Source: Candidatus Pacearchaeota archaeon CG10_big_fil_rev_8_21_14_0_10_31_59
GTDB taxonomy: Archaea; Nanobdellota; Nanobdellia; Pacearchaeales; CG1-02-31-27
Direction: 5' to 3'
Assembly (NCBI GenBank): GCA_002763115.1
Contig: PFCW01000015.1
Location: 11,334 to 47,089 of the forward strand
DNA length: 35,756 nucleotides
Position numbers and translations under genes: made by a program. The notes below the pieces were generated by a model. The model had not been told where the DNA came from. It ran no database searches and saw only the letters and a list, made by a program, of their open reading frames with translations. Positions 14,211 through 22,735 of the stretch are shown piece after piece. Position 1 is the stretch's first letter. Every line of letters begins with the position of its first letter.

Positions 14211-16547
14211 ATGGCAGAATATGAAAAAATAATCAATGGCACCACCGATATTGTCTGGCTGAAAGATATTGATAAGGAAGATATTTCTATCGGCGGTGGG
14301 AAAGGAGCAAATTTAGCTGAAATGTGGAATGCTGGTTTTCCTGTTCCAGATGCATTCATTGTAACTGCAGGTGCTTTTAGAAATTTTATTGTCGATTCAG
14401 GCTTGGATAAAAAAATTATGGAGATTATAACAAGTATAAATATGGAAGACACTCAGCAAATTGAAGACGATGCAAAATATATTCAAAGATTAGTGGTTAG
14501 TCAGGAAATGCCCGATAAATTAAAACAAAAAATCACTGAAGCCTACAAAAAATTAAGTTTTGACGAAGTTGAGATGGATTCTGTTTCTTCGTCGGTAAGA
14601 CAAATTTTAAAAAATGCCGCAGAGGAGGTTTTTGTTGCTGTAAGAAGCTCTGCAACTGCTGAAGATTTGGCTGGTGCAAGTTTTGCAGGTCAACAGGAAA
14701 CATTTGTGAATATCAGGGGAGAAGAAGATTTGTTGGAAGCTGTAAAAAAATGCTGGGCATCTTTGTTTACAGCAAGGGCAATTTATTATCGAAATAGACA
14801 GGGCTTTGACCAGGAGACAGCATTTATCGCAGTTGTTGTCCAGAAAATGATTAATTCAGACAAGTCAGGTGTGATGTTTACAGCGAATCCTATGACGAGG
14901 GACAGGAATGAAATTGTTATCGAATCGGTTTATGGTCTTGGTGAAGGAATTGTTTCAGGTGCTGTGGAGCCCGACCATTATGTTGTAGATAAACAAACAA
15001 AACAGCTAAAGGGAAAAAGAATAGGAAGCAAGAAAACAGCTTTTATCAGAGACAGCGACGGAAAAAACAAAGTTATTCCTGTAAAAGAAAGCCATCAAAA
15101 AGTCGAATGTTTAAATTTTGATGAGATACGAAGATTGACTGACTTGGCCATTAAAATAGAAAATCATTATGGTAAACCACAGGACATTGAATTTTCTATT
15201 GATTTCAACGCAATTTATATTGTTCAATCAAGACCAATTACTACATTGGAAAAGAAAGCAGAAGAAAAATCTGTTTCCAAAGACGCCAAATTATTATTGG
15301 ATGGGCTTGCAGCATCTCCAGGAATTGGTTCTGGTCCTGTAAAAATTATTGAACGTTATGAAGATTTGCCAAAAATAAAAAAAGGCGATATTCTCGTTAC
15401 AAAAATGACAAATCCGGATATGGTTGTAACAATGCAAAAATGTGCCGGTATAGTTACAGATGAGGGGGGTGCAACAGCCCACGCAGCTATCGTATCAAGA
15501 GAGATAGGAATTCCATGTGTTGTTGGAACAAAAGAAGCAACAAAAAGATTAAAAGACGGACAGATGGTAACAGTTGATGGTTCTAAGGGAGTTGTTTACG
15601 AAGGAAGTTTGTCAGGAGAAATAACAAAAAAAGAGGAAAAAGAAGAATTGCCTTTGGATGTTGAAACACAAACAAAAATTAAAGTTGTTTTAGATTTACC
15701 AAGTTCAGCAGAAAGAGCTGCAAAAACAAATGCTGACGGGGTTGGTTTGCTGAGATTAGAAGGAATTATAGCAGAGTCTGGAAAACATCCGGCGGGTTTT
15801 ATAAATAAAAATAATGCCGAGGGTTATGTCAATATTTTAATGAATGGGATTATAGCGATAGCATCACAATTCAAAAACAAGCCAGTATGGATAAGAACTT
15901 CAGACATAAGGTCAGATGAATACAGGCATTTGGAAGGTGCTGATAAAAATCTAGAATCAAATCCTATGTTAGGTTGGCATGGGATAAGAAGAAGCTTGGA
16001 TGAACCGCAAATTTTAAAGGCAGAATTGGAAGCTATAAAAAGAGTCGTAAAAGAAAATGATGATTTTATAATAGGGATTATGTTTCCACAGATAATTTCA
16101 GTTGAGGAAGTAAGAAAAATAAAGAAAATAGCAAAAGAAGTCGGGATTGTCTTCGGAAAAGGAAAAGGCAAAGTTGAATTCGGAGTTATGATTGAAACTC
16201 CCGCAGCTGTTCAGATTATAAAAGACTTGTGTTATGAAGGAATTGATTTTATAAGTTTCGGAACAAATGACTTAACACAATACACATTAGCTGTAGACAG
16301 AAATAACGAGAAAGTCCAGAAACTTTACAACGAAATGCACCCTGCTGTTCTAAGACAGATTTTCAAAGTTCTAAGAGTTTGCCAAGAAAGAAATGTTGAA
16401 ACATCTATCTGCGGTCAGGCAGGCAGCAAATCGGAGATGATAAGATATTTAGTTAAGGAAGGAATTGACAGCATTTCAGCGAATATCGATGCAGTAAATT
16501 CTGTAAGAAAAATTGTTTATGAAGTTGAAAAGGAATTTGAAAACTAA
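14211..16547 (+). CDS. ppsA: Phosphoenolpyruvate synthase
   Basis: This enzyme converts pyruvate and ATP to PEP, AMP and Pi, the entry step of gluconeogenesis; in archaea lacking pyruvate kinase activity it may run toward pyruvate. Domains in order are the ATP-grasp domain (VGGGKGANLAEMW-like start, RSSATAEDLAGASFAGQQET), the swivelling phosphohistidine domain (GGATAHAAIVSREIGIP, H424) and the PEP-utilising TIM barrel (MIETPAAV, FGTNDLTQYTLAVDRN, SICGQAGS with the catalytic Cys at about 734). Length, 778, is normal. CCTTTAAATATT at about 14162 is its TATA box, leaving a short leader with an SD-like GAGTGG. Confidence 0.96.
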   Translation: MAEYEKIINGTTDIVWLKDIDKEDISIGGGKGANLAEMWNAGFPVPDAFIVTAGAFRNFIVDSGLDKKIMEIITSINMEDTQQIEDDAKYIQRLVVSQEMPDKLKQKITEAYKKLSFDEVEMDSVSSSVRQILKNAAEEVFVAVRSSATAEDLAGASFAGQQETFVNIRGEEDLLEAVKKCWASLFTARAIYYRNRQGFDQETAFIAVVVQKMINSDKSGVMFTANPMTRDRNEIVIESVYGLGEGIVSGAVEPDHYVVDKQTKQLKGKRIGSKKTAFIRDSDGKNKVIPVKESHQKVECLNFDEIRRLTDLAIKIENHYGKPQDIEFSIDFNAIYIVQSRPITTLEKKAEEKSVSKDAKLLLDGLAASPGIGSGPVKIIERYEDLPKIKKGDILVTKMTNPDMVVTMQKCAGIVTDEGGATAHAAIVSREIGIPCVVGTKEATKRLKDGQMVTVDGSKGVVYEGSLSGEITKKEEKEELPLDVETQTKIKVVLDLPSSAERAAKTNADGVGLLRLEGIIAESGKHPAGFINKNNAEGYVNILMNGIIAIASQFKNKPVWIRTSDIRSDEYRHLEGADKNLESNPMLGWHGIRRSLDEPQILKAELEAIKRVVKENDDFIIGIMFPQIISVEEVRKIKKIAKEVGIVFGKGKGKVEFGVMIETPAAVQIIKDLCYEGIDFISFGTNDLTQYTLAVDRNNEKVQKLYNEMHPAVLRQIFKVLRVCQERNVETSICGQAGSKSEMIRYLVKEGIDSISANIDAVNSVRKIVYEVEKEFEN

Positions 16548-16551
16548 TCTA

Positions 16552-16821
16552 CTACAAAACAAAATAAAATTCTCCCGGTTTTAATTCATCTATTCTTCTT
16601 TTAGCTATTGAAATAGGTAATAATGGGCAAGCAATAAGATAGCCGTCTGGTTTTTCAATATAATTTCCTTCTCCAATTTTTTCTAATAACAAATCTGTAT
16701 CTGGATTTTTCAGAAAAAACCAAAAAGAAACATTATTTTTTAATCCTTCTCCAAAAATTTCTTCCTCAAACTCTTCAATAATATTCTCCGCCGGATCTGT
16801 TATATTAAGCAAATCTTTCAT
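16552..16821 (-). CDS. Small hypothetical protein
   Basis: I do not recognise this 89-residue acidic protein. It starts with a helical, Glu-rich segment (DPAENIIEEFEEEIFGEGL), continues with an aromatic strand (NVSFWFFLKNPDTDLLLEKI) and ends in a Pro-rich region and FYFVL. It has no signal peptide; the hydrophobic bits look like core strands rather than membrane helices. GATTTAAAAAG about 30 nt before the ATG serves as a TATA box. It converges on ppsA with a 4-bp gap. Confidence 0.66.
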   Translation of the reverse strand: MKDLLNITDPAENIIEEFEEEIFGEGLKNNVSFWFFLKNPDTDLLLEKIGEGNYIEKPDGYLIACPLLPISIAKRRIDELKPGEFYFVL

Positions 16822-16896
16822 TTTAATTATTTTTTAAGCATACTACTCTTTTTAAATCTTTTACGACCATATTATATTTATGTTCATCTAATAGTA

Positions 16897-16922
16897 GTAA
16901 CAAAACCAAAAGCTTTATAAAG
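16897..16922 (+). promoter_or_regulatory. AGTAACAAAAC-type promoter of the 16952 gene
   Basis: GTAACAAAACC is followed by AAAAGCTTTATAAAG, a TATA box in the same context as the cassette at 18037-18066, though diverged. Transcription would begin near 16940, 10-15 nt before the ATG. Confidence 0.55.
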
Positions 16923-16951
16923 TTCTTTTCATATTGTAATGGATTTGAAAA

Positions 16952-18019
16952 ATGATTCATGAACCTAATATTTTAGAGATTAAAAGAATTGTAAGTATTC
17001 CTTTAGAGAAAGCTCTTAAACTAAATGGAAAAATTCCACCTATTTTAAGGGAATGTGATATCATTACATCAGGTTTCGTTGATTCTTATTTACCACAACT
17101 TGCTTTAGAATATGCTTATGAAAAATTAAAGGCATCATATGGAAACGATTTATATGTTGATACATTAAGAAAGAGAGAGGATACCCCCAATTTAACATTA
17201 ATTCCAAATGGAAATGGTAATCGAATAAATAGTAACGGAAAAAATAAAGTAAGACATATGACAAAACCTGTAAGAGGCAATTATTTTCAATTAAATCTAA
17301 AAGAGATAGAAGAGGAATATGAAACAAAAAGAAAGAGAGCACTAGATACCCTCGAGAATTTAGAATTAATAAATTCTGTAAATGATTTTAGCGAATTTGT
17401 AAATAGGATACAAGAAGAAACTGAAAAAGAACCTGATTTGGATGCTTGTTCTTCAAAATATAAAGAACTTTTAAGAGCAAGAGAGACAATAGATGAAGAA
17501 AATTTAATAAAGCAAGCATTTGTATCATTTGAGGGTTATCTTTTTAGAGAATATAGTGCTAATTATCAAGGTAGAATTCCTCGTCCAACACTTAGAAAAA
17601 ATCATAAAAAAAAGAAATTAGAAGAAAAATTACCGGAAATACCTAAAGTTGATATTTGTTTTATTGCTTATGATGATGGTTCGGAGATATGTAAAGTTAA
17701 TCTATTAACTGAACAGAGATTTAGACCATGTTTGGGATATCGCTTAAGCGGACAAACACCAGACGGACCATTTAGCTTCTTGTTTATAGATTTAAATAGA
17801 ACAATAAAAGAGATTAATCCTTTTGTTAAACCTAAAAAAATTCTGGAAGAAAAAGCAAAAGAAAGTAACTATCCAGAAATAAAATATAGAAAAATAAGAT
17901 TATTTGATGGTATCAAAACATATTTTGTTGGAATTAAAGAAGCTGCAAGAAGAGGCGCAGCCAAGGGAAGAGAAGAAAGAAGAAAAATAAAGGAACGCAA
18001 CGAGGATACTTCTATCTAA
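16952..18019 (+). CDS. Hypothetical protein with basic coiled tail
   Basis: I do not recognise this 355-residue soluble protein. The first half is mostly helical (EIEEEYETKRKRALDTLENLELI; LDACSSKYKELLRARETIDEENL). A Lys-rich patch (RKNHKKKKLEEKL) then precedes an alpha/beta segment (VDICFIAYDDGSEICKVNLL, RPCLGYRLSGQTPDGPFSFLF). It ends in an Ala/Arg/Lys helix (IKEAARRGAAKGREERRK), which could bind nucleic acid. It lies 108 bp before the 18128 gene, which has a related promoter. An 8-codon ATG ORF at 16939-16962 overlaps its start in another frame. Confidence 0.68.
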   Translation: MIHEPNILEIKRIVSIPLEKALKLNGKIPPILRECDIITSGFVDSYLPQLALEYAYEKLKASYGNDLYVDTLRKREDTPNLTLIPNGNGNRINSNGKNKVRHMTKPVRGNYFQLNLKEIEEEYETKRKRALDTLENLELINSVNDFSEFVNRIQEETEKEPDLDACSSKYKELLRARETIDEENLIKQAFVSFEGYLFREYSANYQGRIPRPTLRKNHKKKKLEEKLPEIPKVDICFIAYDDGSEICKVNLLTEQRFRPCLGYRLSGQTPDGPFSFLFIDLNRTIKEINPFVKPKKILEEKAKESNYPEIKYRKIRLFDGIKTYFVGIKEAARRGAAKGREERRKIKERNEDTSI

Positions 18020-18036
18020 AAAGTAATCATTATACA

Positions 18037-18066
18037 GTAACAACAAAACCGAAAGGTTTATAAAGG
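18037..18066 (+). promoter_or_regulatory. TATA promoter cassette identical to that at 94-126
   Basis: The stretch AACAACAAAACCG... to ...GGTTTATAAAGG (18039-18066) equals the minus-strand sequence at 121-94 over 28 nt. The TATA box is TTTATAAA (18057-18064). Initiation would fall near 18086. A second copy of the motif, AATAGTAACAAAAT, lies near the predicted start site. Confidence 0.68.
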
Positions 18067-18097
18067 CGTGATTCCTTTGTAATAGTAACAAAATATA

Positions 18098-18112
18098 TAG
18101 GGCAAAGCCCTA
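18098..18112 (+). promoter_or_regulatory. Hairpin in the 5' leader of the 18128 gene
   Basis: TAGGGC-AAA-GCCCTA forms a 6-bp GC-rich stem in an otherwise AT-rich leader, 15 nt before the ATG. It could influence translation or transcript stability. Confidence 0.45.
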
Positions 18113-18127
18113 AATCAAAAAAATAAA

Positions 18128-18958
18128 ATGGCAAAAAAAGACACTCAAGAAAAAACTAACTTGGAGACGTTAATAGACTTTGCTCCATTTGGTGCAATAT
18201 TAGAAGGTAATCAAGGTAGGGGCGCAGATGTTCTTACAGCAACTTATTTACTTGAAAAATATTACACTGATTTAATTGGCAAAACTGGATGTAGTCCAGT
18301 AGTATTGCAACAATTAATTGAACCAGCACAAGAATTAGCAGCAACTACAGACCCAAGAAAAGGTCTATCTTTTGTAGAAGCTTTACGTGAAAGAGTTGAT
18401 GGATCTATCAAAGGCGGGTTAGAGAAATATAATGAATTGGCACAAGAAAATCCAGCACAAGCACGATCAATCAGAGCAAACAACCCTTTAGTATACACAT
18501 TTGCAACAATACAAGACAGTGCAAATAAATGGAAAAAAGCTTATTTAGAATCTACAGTTAATGAAATAACTAACTTTGGAATGAAGTTAGTCGGAAATTC
18601 AATTGTCACACCTGAAGAATTGAGAGATATAGGCAAAAGAAAAGTTGGAGATTTAATAGAACTACAATCTAAGTTCAAGTCAGATGGTGAATTTTATGCT
18701 TCAAAGTTAAAACATGCGAAAGAAAGTGGTAACGAGAAAGAAAAAAGGGAAGCAGAACAAGAGATTAAAGAGTTAGAATCTAAAATAGAGAAACATCAAC
18801 CTGAATTGTTCCTTACAGGAACATTAGAAATTTACAAACACCAGGTATTTGAAAGATATGCTCATGATGCTAAAGGTGATGCAATGACAAATCAATATAC
18901 ACAACTATTCCAAGGTAGAAGTGAAGCTTATAAAGAAATGATTAAATCCAAAAAATAA
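18128..18958 (+). CDS. All-helical hypothetical protein
   Basis: I do not recognise this 276-residue protein. It is almost entirely helical and soluble (VLTATYLLEKYYTDLIGK; LSFVEALRERVDGSIKGGLEKYNEL; DSANKWKKAYLESTVNEIT), with a charged coiled coil near residues 195-220 (ESGNEKEKREAEQEIKELES). There is no signal peptide. Its promoter shares 28 identical bases with one at the left edge, and its leader holds a small GC-rich hairpin, so expression may be unusual or high. A 32-codon ORF follows 67 bp downstream. Confidence 0.7.
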   Translation: MAKKDTQEKTNLETLIDFAPFGAILEGNQGRGADVLTATYLLEKYYTDLIGKTGCSPVVLQQLIEPAQELAATTDPRKGLSFVEALRERVDGSIKGGLEKYNELAQENPAQARSIRANNPLVYTFATIQDSANKWKKAYLESTVNEITNFGMKLVGNSIVTPEELRDIGKRKVGDLIELQSKFKSDGEFYASKLKHAKESGNEKEKREAEQEIKELESKIEKHQPELFLTGTLEIYKHQVFERYAHDAKGDAMTNQYTQLFQGRSEAYKEMIKSKK

Positions 18959-19025
18959 TTTTAGGGTTAATTTGTTTTTCCCTCAGTTTATTTTTTATTC
19001 GGCTAGATCGAAAAGGAAAAGTAAA

Positions 19026-19124
19026 ATGTCACTACACAGAAATCCAATAGAAGGAAAAACTGTCGAAGAAATTGAAGATAATTTCGATGAGTTTTTCAAA
19101 GAAGAGGATGATTTTCCCTGTTAA
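19026..19124 (+). CDS. Small acidic ORF, 32 residues
   Basis: Below the ORF-track limit. ATG at 19026 to TAA at 19122 encodes a peptide beginning MSLHRNPIEGKTVEEIED and ending in FPC, with about eleven Asp/Glu residues. An SD-like AAAGGAAAAG lies before the ATG, which supports translation. It could be co-transcribed with the 18128 gene. No function is suggested; a chance ORF is possible. Confidence 0.4.
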   Translation: MSLHRNPIEGKTVEEIEDNFDEFFKEEDDFPC

Positions 19125-19140
19125 TTTAGCTTGACTTATA

Positions 19141-20100
19141 CTATTCCCCATTCATAGAAATTAATTTTTTAATCAGAGTTGTCATTTCTTCAACGAATTT
19201 GTCAGCTTTTTCATACCAGAATTCAACTTCCTGTGCTTTGATTGTCTTGACATCACCATGCAAAATTCCGTGCGTTAATTCATAAACCTGCTTGTACCAT
19301 TCAAGATATTTTCTGTCTAACATCCTATTTTTTACAAAAACGCTCTCAAGCAAATCTGTTATATATTCTGGGCTTGGAGGAACTTGTTTCGCCGTTATCA
19401 ATGCTGCATGAGCTGAATCAACCATCGCCCAGTAAATCCCCTCCATGGCTCCGAGTATAGAACTTCTTGACCTTGCCAAGTGCAAAGGTGCTCGCTGTAT
19501 AGTTGAAAAAATAGCTTCATTAGTTGCATTTATTTTTCCTTTCTGCAATAAAAATTTCAATGGAGAAAAGAAACCTCCAAAATCAACCAAAGCTTCTCCA
19601 TATCTTATAATATTTGCAATCAATGGTTCACCTCTTAACATTTCCTCCCACCATGTGCTTAATCTTATTGTGTTAATATGCAATGATTTCGAATATCTGT
19701 TCTGGGCTATTATCTTTCCCATTTCTTCCCTGTACCATGAAACCAATTCCTGGTCCCAGTTAATACTGCAATCATCAACCAAAATTATAATATCGACATC
19801 ACTTCCCCTTTTCGTTGCATTTTTCATTACAGAGCCAAAGAGAATTACAGATTTTATAATCATATTAAATCTTTGGTAAACTTTTGTTGCAAAATCCAAT
19901 GCTATCTCTTTTTCAGATTTCAACTGCATTGTAGGTTTTGTTGGATGTATAGAACTTTTTACATCAAATACAATTTTGTCATCTTTTTTTTCAAGAACTG
20001 CCTTGACTTCTTCAGTAATTTTTTTTCTTTTTTCTAAATCTTTACCAGAAATTCTTTTTGTTTGGACTTTTAACTTTCCTCTTTTCCCCTTTTTTGCCAT
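19141..20100 (-). CDS. MNT-type nucleotidyltransferase fused to HEPN-like helical domain
   Basis: The N-terminus is basic (MAKKGKRGKLKVQTK). The nucleotidyltransferase core, around residues 85-115, reads KSVILFGSVMKNATKRGSDVDIIILVDD, with the GS and Asp-x-Asp that bind nucleotide-metal in the MNT superfamily. The C-terminal half is helical, HEPN-like (EGIYWAMVDSAHAALITA). MNT and HEPN proteins often form toxin-antitoxin pairs or antibiotic-modifying enzymes; here both parts are in one chain. It is a paralogue of the 10447-12417 protein. The track's 20115 start is a TTG; the ATG at 20100 sits about 25 nt after ATTTAAAAAG. Confidence 0.8.
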   Translation of the reverse strand: MAKKGKRGKLKVQTKRISGKDLEKRKKITEEVKAVLEKKDDKIVFDVKSSIHPTKPTMQLKSEKEIALDFATKVYQRFNMIIKSVILFGSVMKNATKRGSDVDIIILVDDCSINWDQELVSWYREEMGKIIAQNRYSKSLHINTIRLSTWWEEMLRGEPLIANIIRYGEALVDFGGFFSPLKFLLQKGKINATNEAIFSTIQRAPLHLARSRSSILGAMEGIYWAMVDSAHAALITAKQVPPSPEYITDLLESVFVKNRMLDRKYLEWYKQVYELTHGILHGDVKTIKAQEVEFWYEKADKFVEEMTTLIKKLISMNGE

Positions 20101-20191
20101 AACTATTAAACTCAATATAACTTTTTAAATGTTTTTCTTTTTGATGGTTATTCAGCAAAATCTTTATAAACTTCTTTCTTTTCCAATATCT

Positions 20192-20770
20192 ATGATTCAA
20201 AGAACTTTAGTTTTGATTAAACCTGACGGAGTTCAAAGAGGTCTTGTAGGCGAAATAATAAGACGATTTGAAAGAACAGGGTTAAAAATAGTAGCTATAA
20301 AAATGATTTATACCGACGAAAAAATGGCTGGGAAACATTATGCAGATGATGTAACATGGCTTAAAAGTGTCGGGGCAAAACAAAAAAAATCTTATGAAAA
20401 AAGAGGGATTAGAGTTATTGAATCTGAAGAAAATTTAGGTAGATTAGTAAGAAAAAGATTAATACAATATTTAACTATGAGTCCTTTAATAGCTTTTGTT
20501 CTCGAAGGGCATGATGCTATCGAGCATGTTAGGAAATTAGTGGGACCAACAGCACCTTCTGACGCATTGCCTGGAACAATACGGGGGGATTTTTCATTTG
20601 ACACATATCATCTGGCTGATGATTCAAAAAGACCGATTCAAAATCTTATTCATGCTTCCGATTCTATTGAAACAGCAGAAAAGGAAATAAATCTTTGGTT
20701 CAAAAAAGAAGAAATCCATGTATGGAGAAGAATTGACGAGGATTTATTATATAAAAGATTTGAAGATTAA
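20192..20770 (+). CDS. ndk: Nucleoside diphosphate kinase with an insertion
   Basis: NDK moves the gamma-phosphate between nucleoside di- and triphosphates through a phosphohistidine. TLVLIKPDGVQRGLVGEIIRRFE opens the fold, LVGPTAPSDALPGTIRGDF is the nucleotide-binding region and NLIHASDS contains the active His (about 154). The protein has 192 residues against about 150 for the family; the extra length is mostly around residues 50-85 (DDVTWLKSVGAKQKKSYEKRGI). The track's start at 20129 adds residues unlike NDK. The ATG at 20192 lies about 26 nt after CTTTATAAAC, so a leaderless start fits. It ends directly against the convergent TIM-barrel gene. Confidence 0.93.
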   Translation: MIQRTLVLIKPDGVQRGLVGEIIRRFERTGLKIVAIKMIYTDEKMAGKHYADDVTWLKSVGAKQKKSYEKRGIRVIESEENLGRLVRKRLIQYLTMSPLIAFVLEGHDAIEHVRKLVGPTAPSDALPGTIRGDFSFDTYHLADDSKRPIQNLIHASDSIETAEKEINLWFKKEEIHVWRRIDEDLLYKRFED

Positions 20771-22714
20771 TTACTGGTTTGGTGTTCCGCTAAATCTGTT
20801 TTTATCATTGGTGACTTCACCGCCCAATTCTCTTGGAAGTTGCATGAAACTGCTTCCATATAAATTGAAATGTTGCTGAGGCAAATAATCTCCAAAACCA
20901 GAAAAATAATTTCCTGCAGACATTGCAATCTGATTCCAGTATGGCGGAGATATAATTTCATATAATGGAGAACCTAAAGCTTCATAATAATATTGTGCTG
21001 GCTGGGCAATTTTGAACTGTTGCATAAAACCACCAGCCTCAACTATTTTCTTTCCTTTGAAACCAGCTTTTTCAAATTCAGCCATCATCTCTTTGATGGG
21101 AACATTTCCCATTCCTGGGACAAGATGTGCATCAAATTTACCAAAATTATCTGTAAGATGAACTTTTTTTGCAAATGGTGCTATTGTTTTCGCTTCTTTT
21201 TTTAATTCCTCTTCATTATAACCTGAAGCTCTCAGCATATTTATGTGTCCCAAATCCCAGGTAGCCCCGATAATTTTATCAGCTGCTTTTTTCGCTTTAT
21301 CCTTGCTTAAACCTTCTTCAATTGCATTTTGAATAAATTTATCTCGTGAAGCTTCAATCAAACCCTTTAAAGAATCAGCTCTTGAAAATGCCATAAATGG
21401 ATAAGAATTTTCCAATGCAATTATTGGAGCCTTGTCACCAAACTTTTTCCATGCTTTGAAAGCAGAATTTCCCACAGTTTCAGATGCTTTCTCCAAAGCA
21501 AAATCTTCAACACTCGCTATCATATTCGGATATGGCATATGAAATAAATTCGTTGCATTACTATCTATCATACCTGACCATTCATTTAATCTTGCTAAAT
21601 TTCCAAAATAATTTTCGTTATATTCTTTATAATGTTCTTTTAAACCTTCCATAGCTTCTCTTTTTCTGTTCATATACTCTTTTAATCTTGGATCTTTTGC
21701 TTCTTTCCATTTATTCCACTCAAAAGCATCTTTATAACTTCTGTCAAAAAAACTTCTCCAGTGCATTTCCATATCTTCATAAAGATGAGCCATTTTCAAT
21801 GCCTCGAGTAGATGATGTGCTTCATTAGGATTTATCTCGATCTCTATTTGTGGACCTTTTCGTTCAGGATATCTTTCATCACCAACTTCAATCCACTTGT
21901 TAAAATTTAGATTGCGATATTTTAGTTTATTTCCTTCCAATACAACATTCCTATAATCAAATCTTCCATCTTTAATTCCTAATCTATTCATAACATGTAT
22001 AACAGTATCCATCATTCCATGGCCTCTATCTTGCAACATTTCATCAGTAACTCTTTTTGTTCTCAAAAAATCTGTTTTTGCCTGGTCCCACTGGGAAAAA
22101 TTAATAGAATCGATTTGCATATCTGGAGTAAATTCTATACTTTTATCAGGATAATTTTTCACCTGGAATTTTAACGGACCCTGAATCATTTCTCTATCCC
22201 GATCAATAATATATACAGCTTCTTTTTCTCCTTCCCTTGATTTTTCCCAGAATATTGATGGCTGATTGCTTGCATGAACTGTAATTGCTGTAGGACCTTT
22301 TGGATTCAATTCACTCAATCTTTCTATCATAATATCAAATTGTCTTTCAGCTTCCTGTCTCCAGGATTCATTAAAAGAATTTTCCTGGAATCCTGCAGGA
22401 TCAATCAAAGGAGCGTGAAATGTTGGTTCCATATTCGTCAATTTTGCCAGTCGTTCAGCTTCTTTCAGATGTTGTTTTGGGATCTGCTCCATAATCTGCG
22501 GATTCAAAGCACCAAGTTCAATTGTTTTTATACCAGCATTAAGAGCTTTTCCGATTTCTTCAATCTGATTTGCTGTCTGCGGATTTGTTGTTGTTCCTAT
22601 ATCCTCAACTTTCGTTCTGTAACCTGTAAAGATATTTATCTCGCTGTATTGAGGATTTAATGGTTTATAGCTGCCCCTATAAACTGGCGCATCAAAAACA
22701 TCTCCGTATCCCAT
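20771..22714 (-). CDS. Large xylose-isomerase/endonuclease IV-like TIM-barrel protein
   Basis: Barrel-type strand-and-ligand motifs are at the start (GIKTIELGAL, PTFHAPLID, AITVHAS) and at the end: IIALENSYPF (E435), ATWDLGHINML (D487, H490), KKVHLTDNFG (H519) with D528/H530, and KIVEAGG (E559). This set matches the metal-binding ends of AP-endonuclease-2-type barrels, which include sugar isomerases, epimerases and endonuclease IV. Between them, about residues 165-415 form a large helical insertion. The tail (about 580-647) is Tyr/Gly/Ser-rich. At 647 residues it is roughly twice the usual size. It is last in a three-gene operon; an SD-like AAAGGAAA precedes its ATG. Substrate unknown. Confidence 0.72.
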   Translation of the reverse strand: MGYGDVFDAPVYRGSYKPLNPQYSEINIFTGYRTKVEDIGTTTNPQTANQIEEIGKALNAGIKTIELGALNPQIMEQIPKQHLKEAERLAKLTNMEPTFHAPLIDPAGFQENSFNESWRQEAERQFDIMIERLSELNPKGPTAITVHASNQPSIFWEKSREGEKEAVYIIDRDREMIQGPLKFQVKNYPDKSIEFTPDMQIDSINFSQWDQAKTDFLRTKRVTDEMLQDRGHGMMDTVIHVMNRLGIKDGRFDYRNVVLEGNKLKYRNLNFNKWIEVGDERYPERKGPQIEIEINPNEAHHLLEALKMAHLYEDMEMHWRSFFDRSYKDAFEWNKWKEAKDPRLKEYMNRKREAMEGLKEHYKEYNENYFGNLARLNEWSGMIDSNATNLFHMPYPNMIASVEDFALEKASETVGNSAFKAWKKFGDKAPIIALENSYPFMAFSRADSLKGLIEASRDKFIQNAIEEGLSKDKAKKAADKIIGATWDLGHINMLRASGYNEEELKKEAKTIAPFAKKVHLTDNFGKFDAHLVPGMGNVPIKEMMAEFEKAGFKGKKIVEAGGFMQQFKIAQPAQYYYEALGSPLYEIISPPYWNQIAMSAGNYFSGFGDYLPQQHFNLYGSSFMQLPRELGGEVTNDKNRFSGTPNQ

Positions 22715-22735
22715 CTTTTTCCTTTATTATAAATA

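Noticed and set aside
16939-16962. 8-codon upstream ORF overlapping the 16952 start
   Set aside because: Short enough to be chance, and probably at the edge of the predicted transcript start; no evidence for a regulatory role.
20129-20191. Extended NDK N-terminus in the ORF track
   Set aside because: It precedes the TATA-predicted start and is unlike NDK.
22274-22660. 128-residue plus-strand ORF
   Set aside because: Antisense to the TIM-barrel gene with Cys/Phe-rich composition; no start signal.
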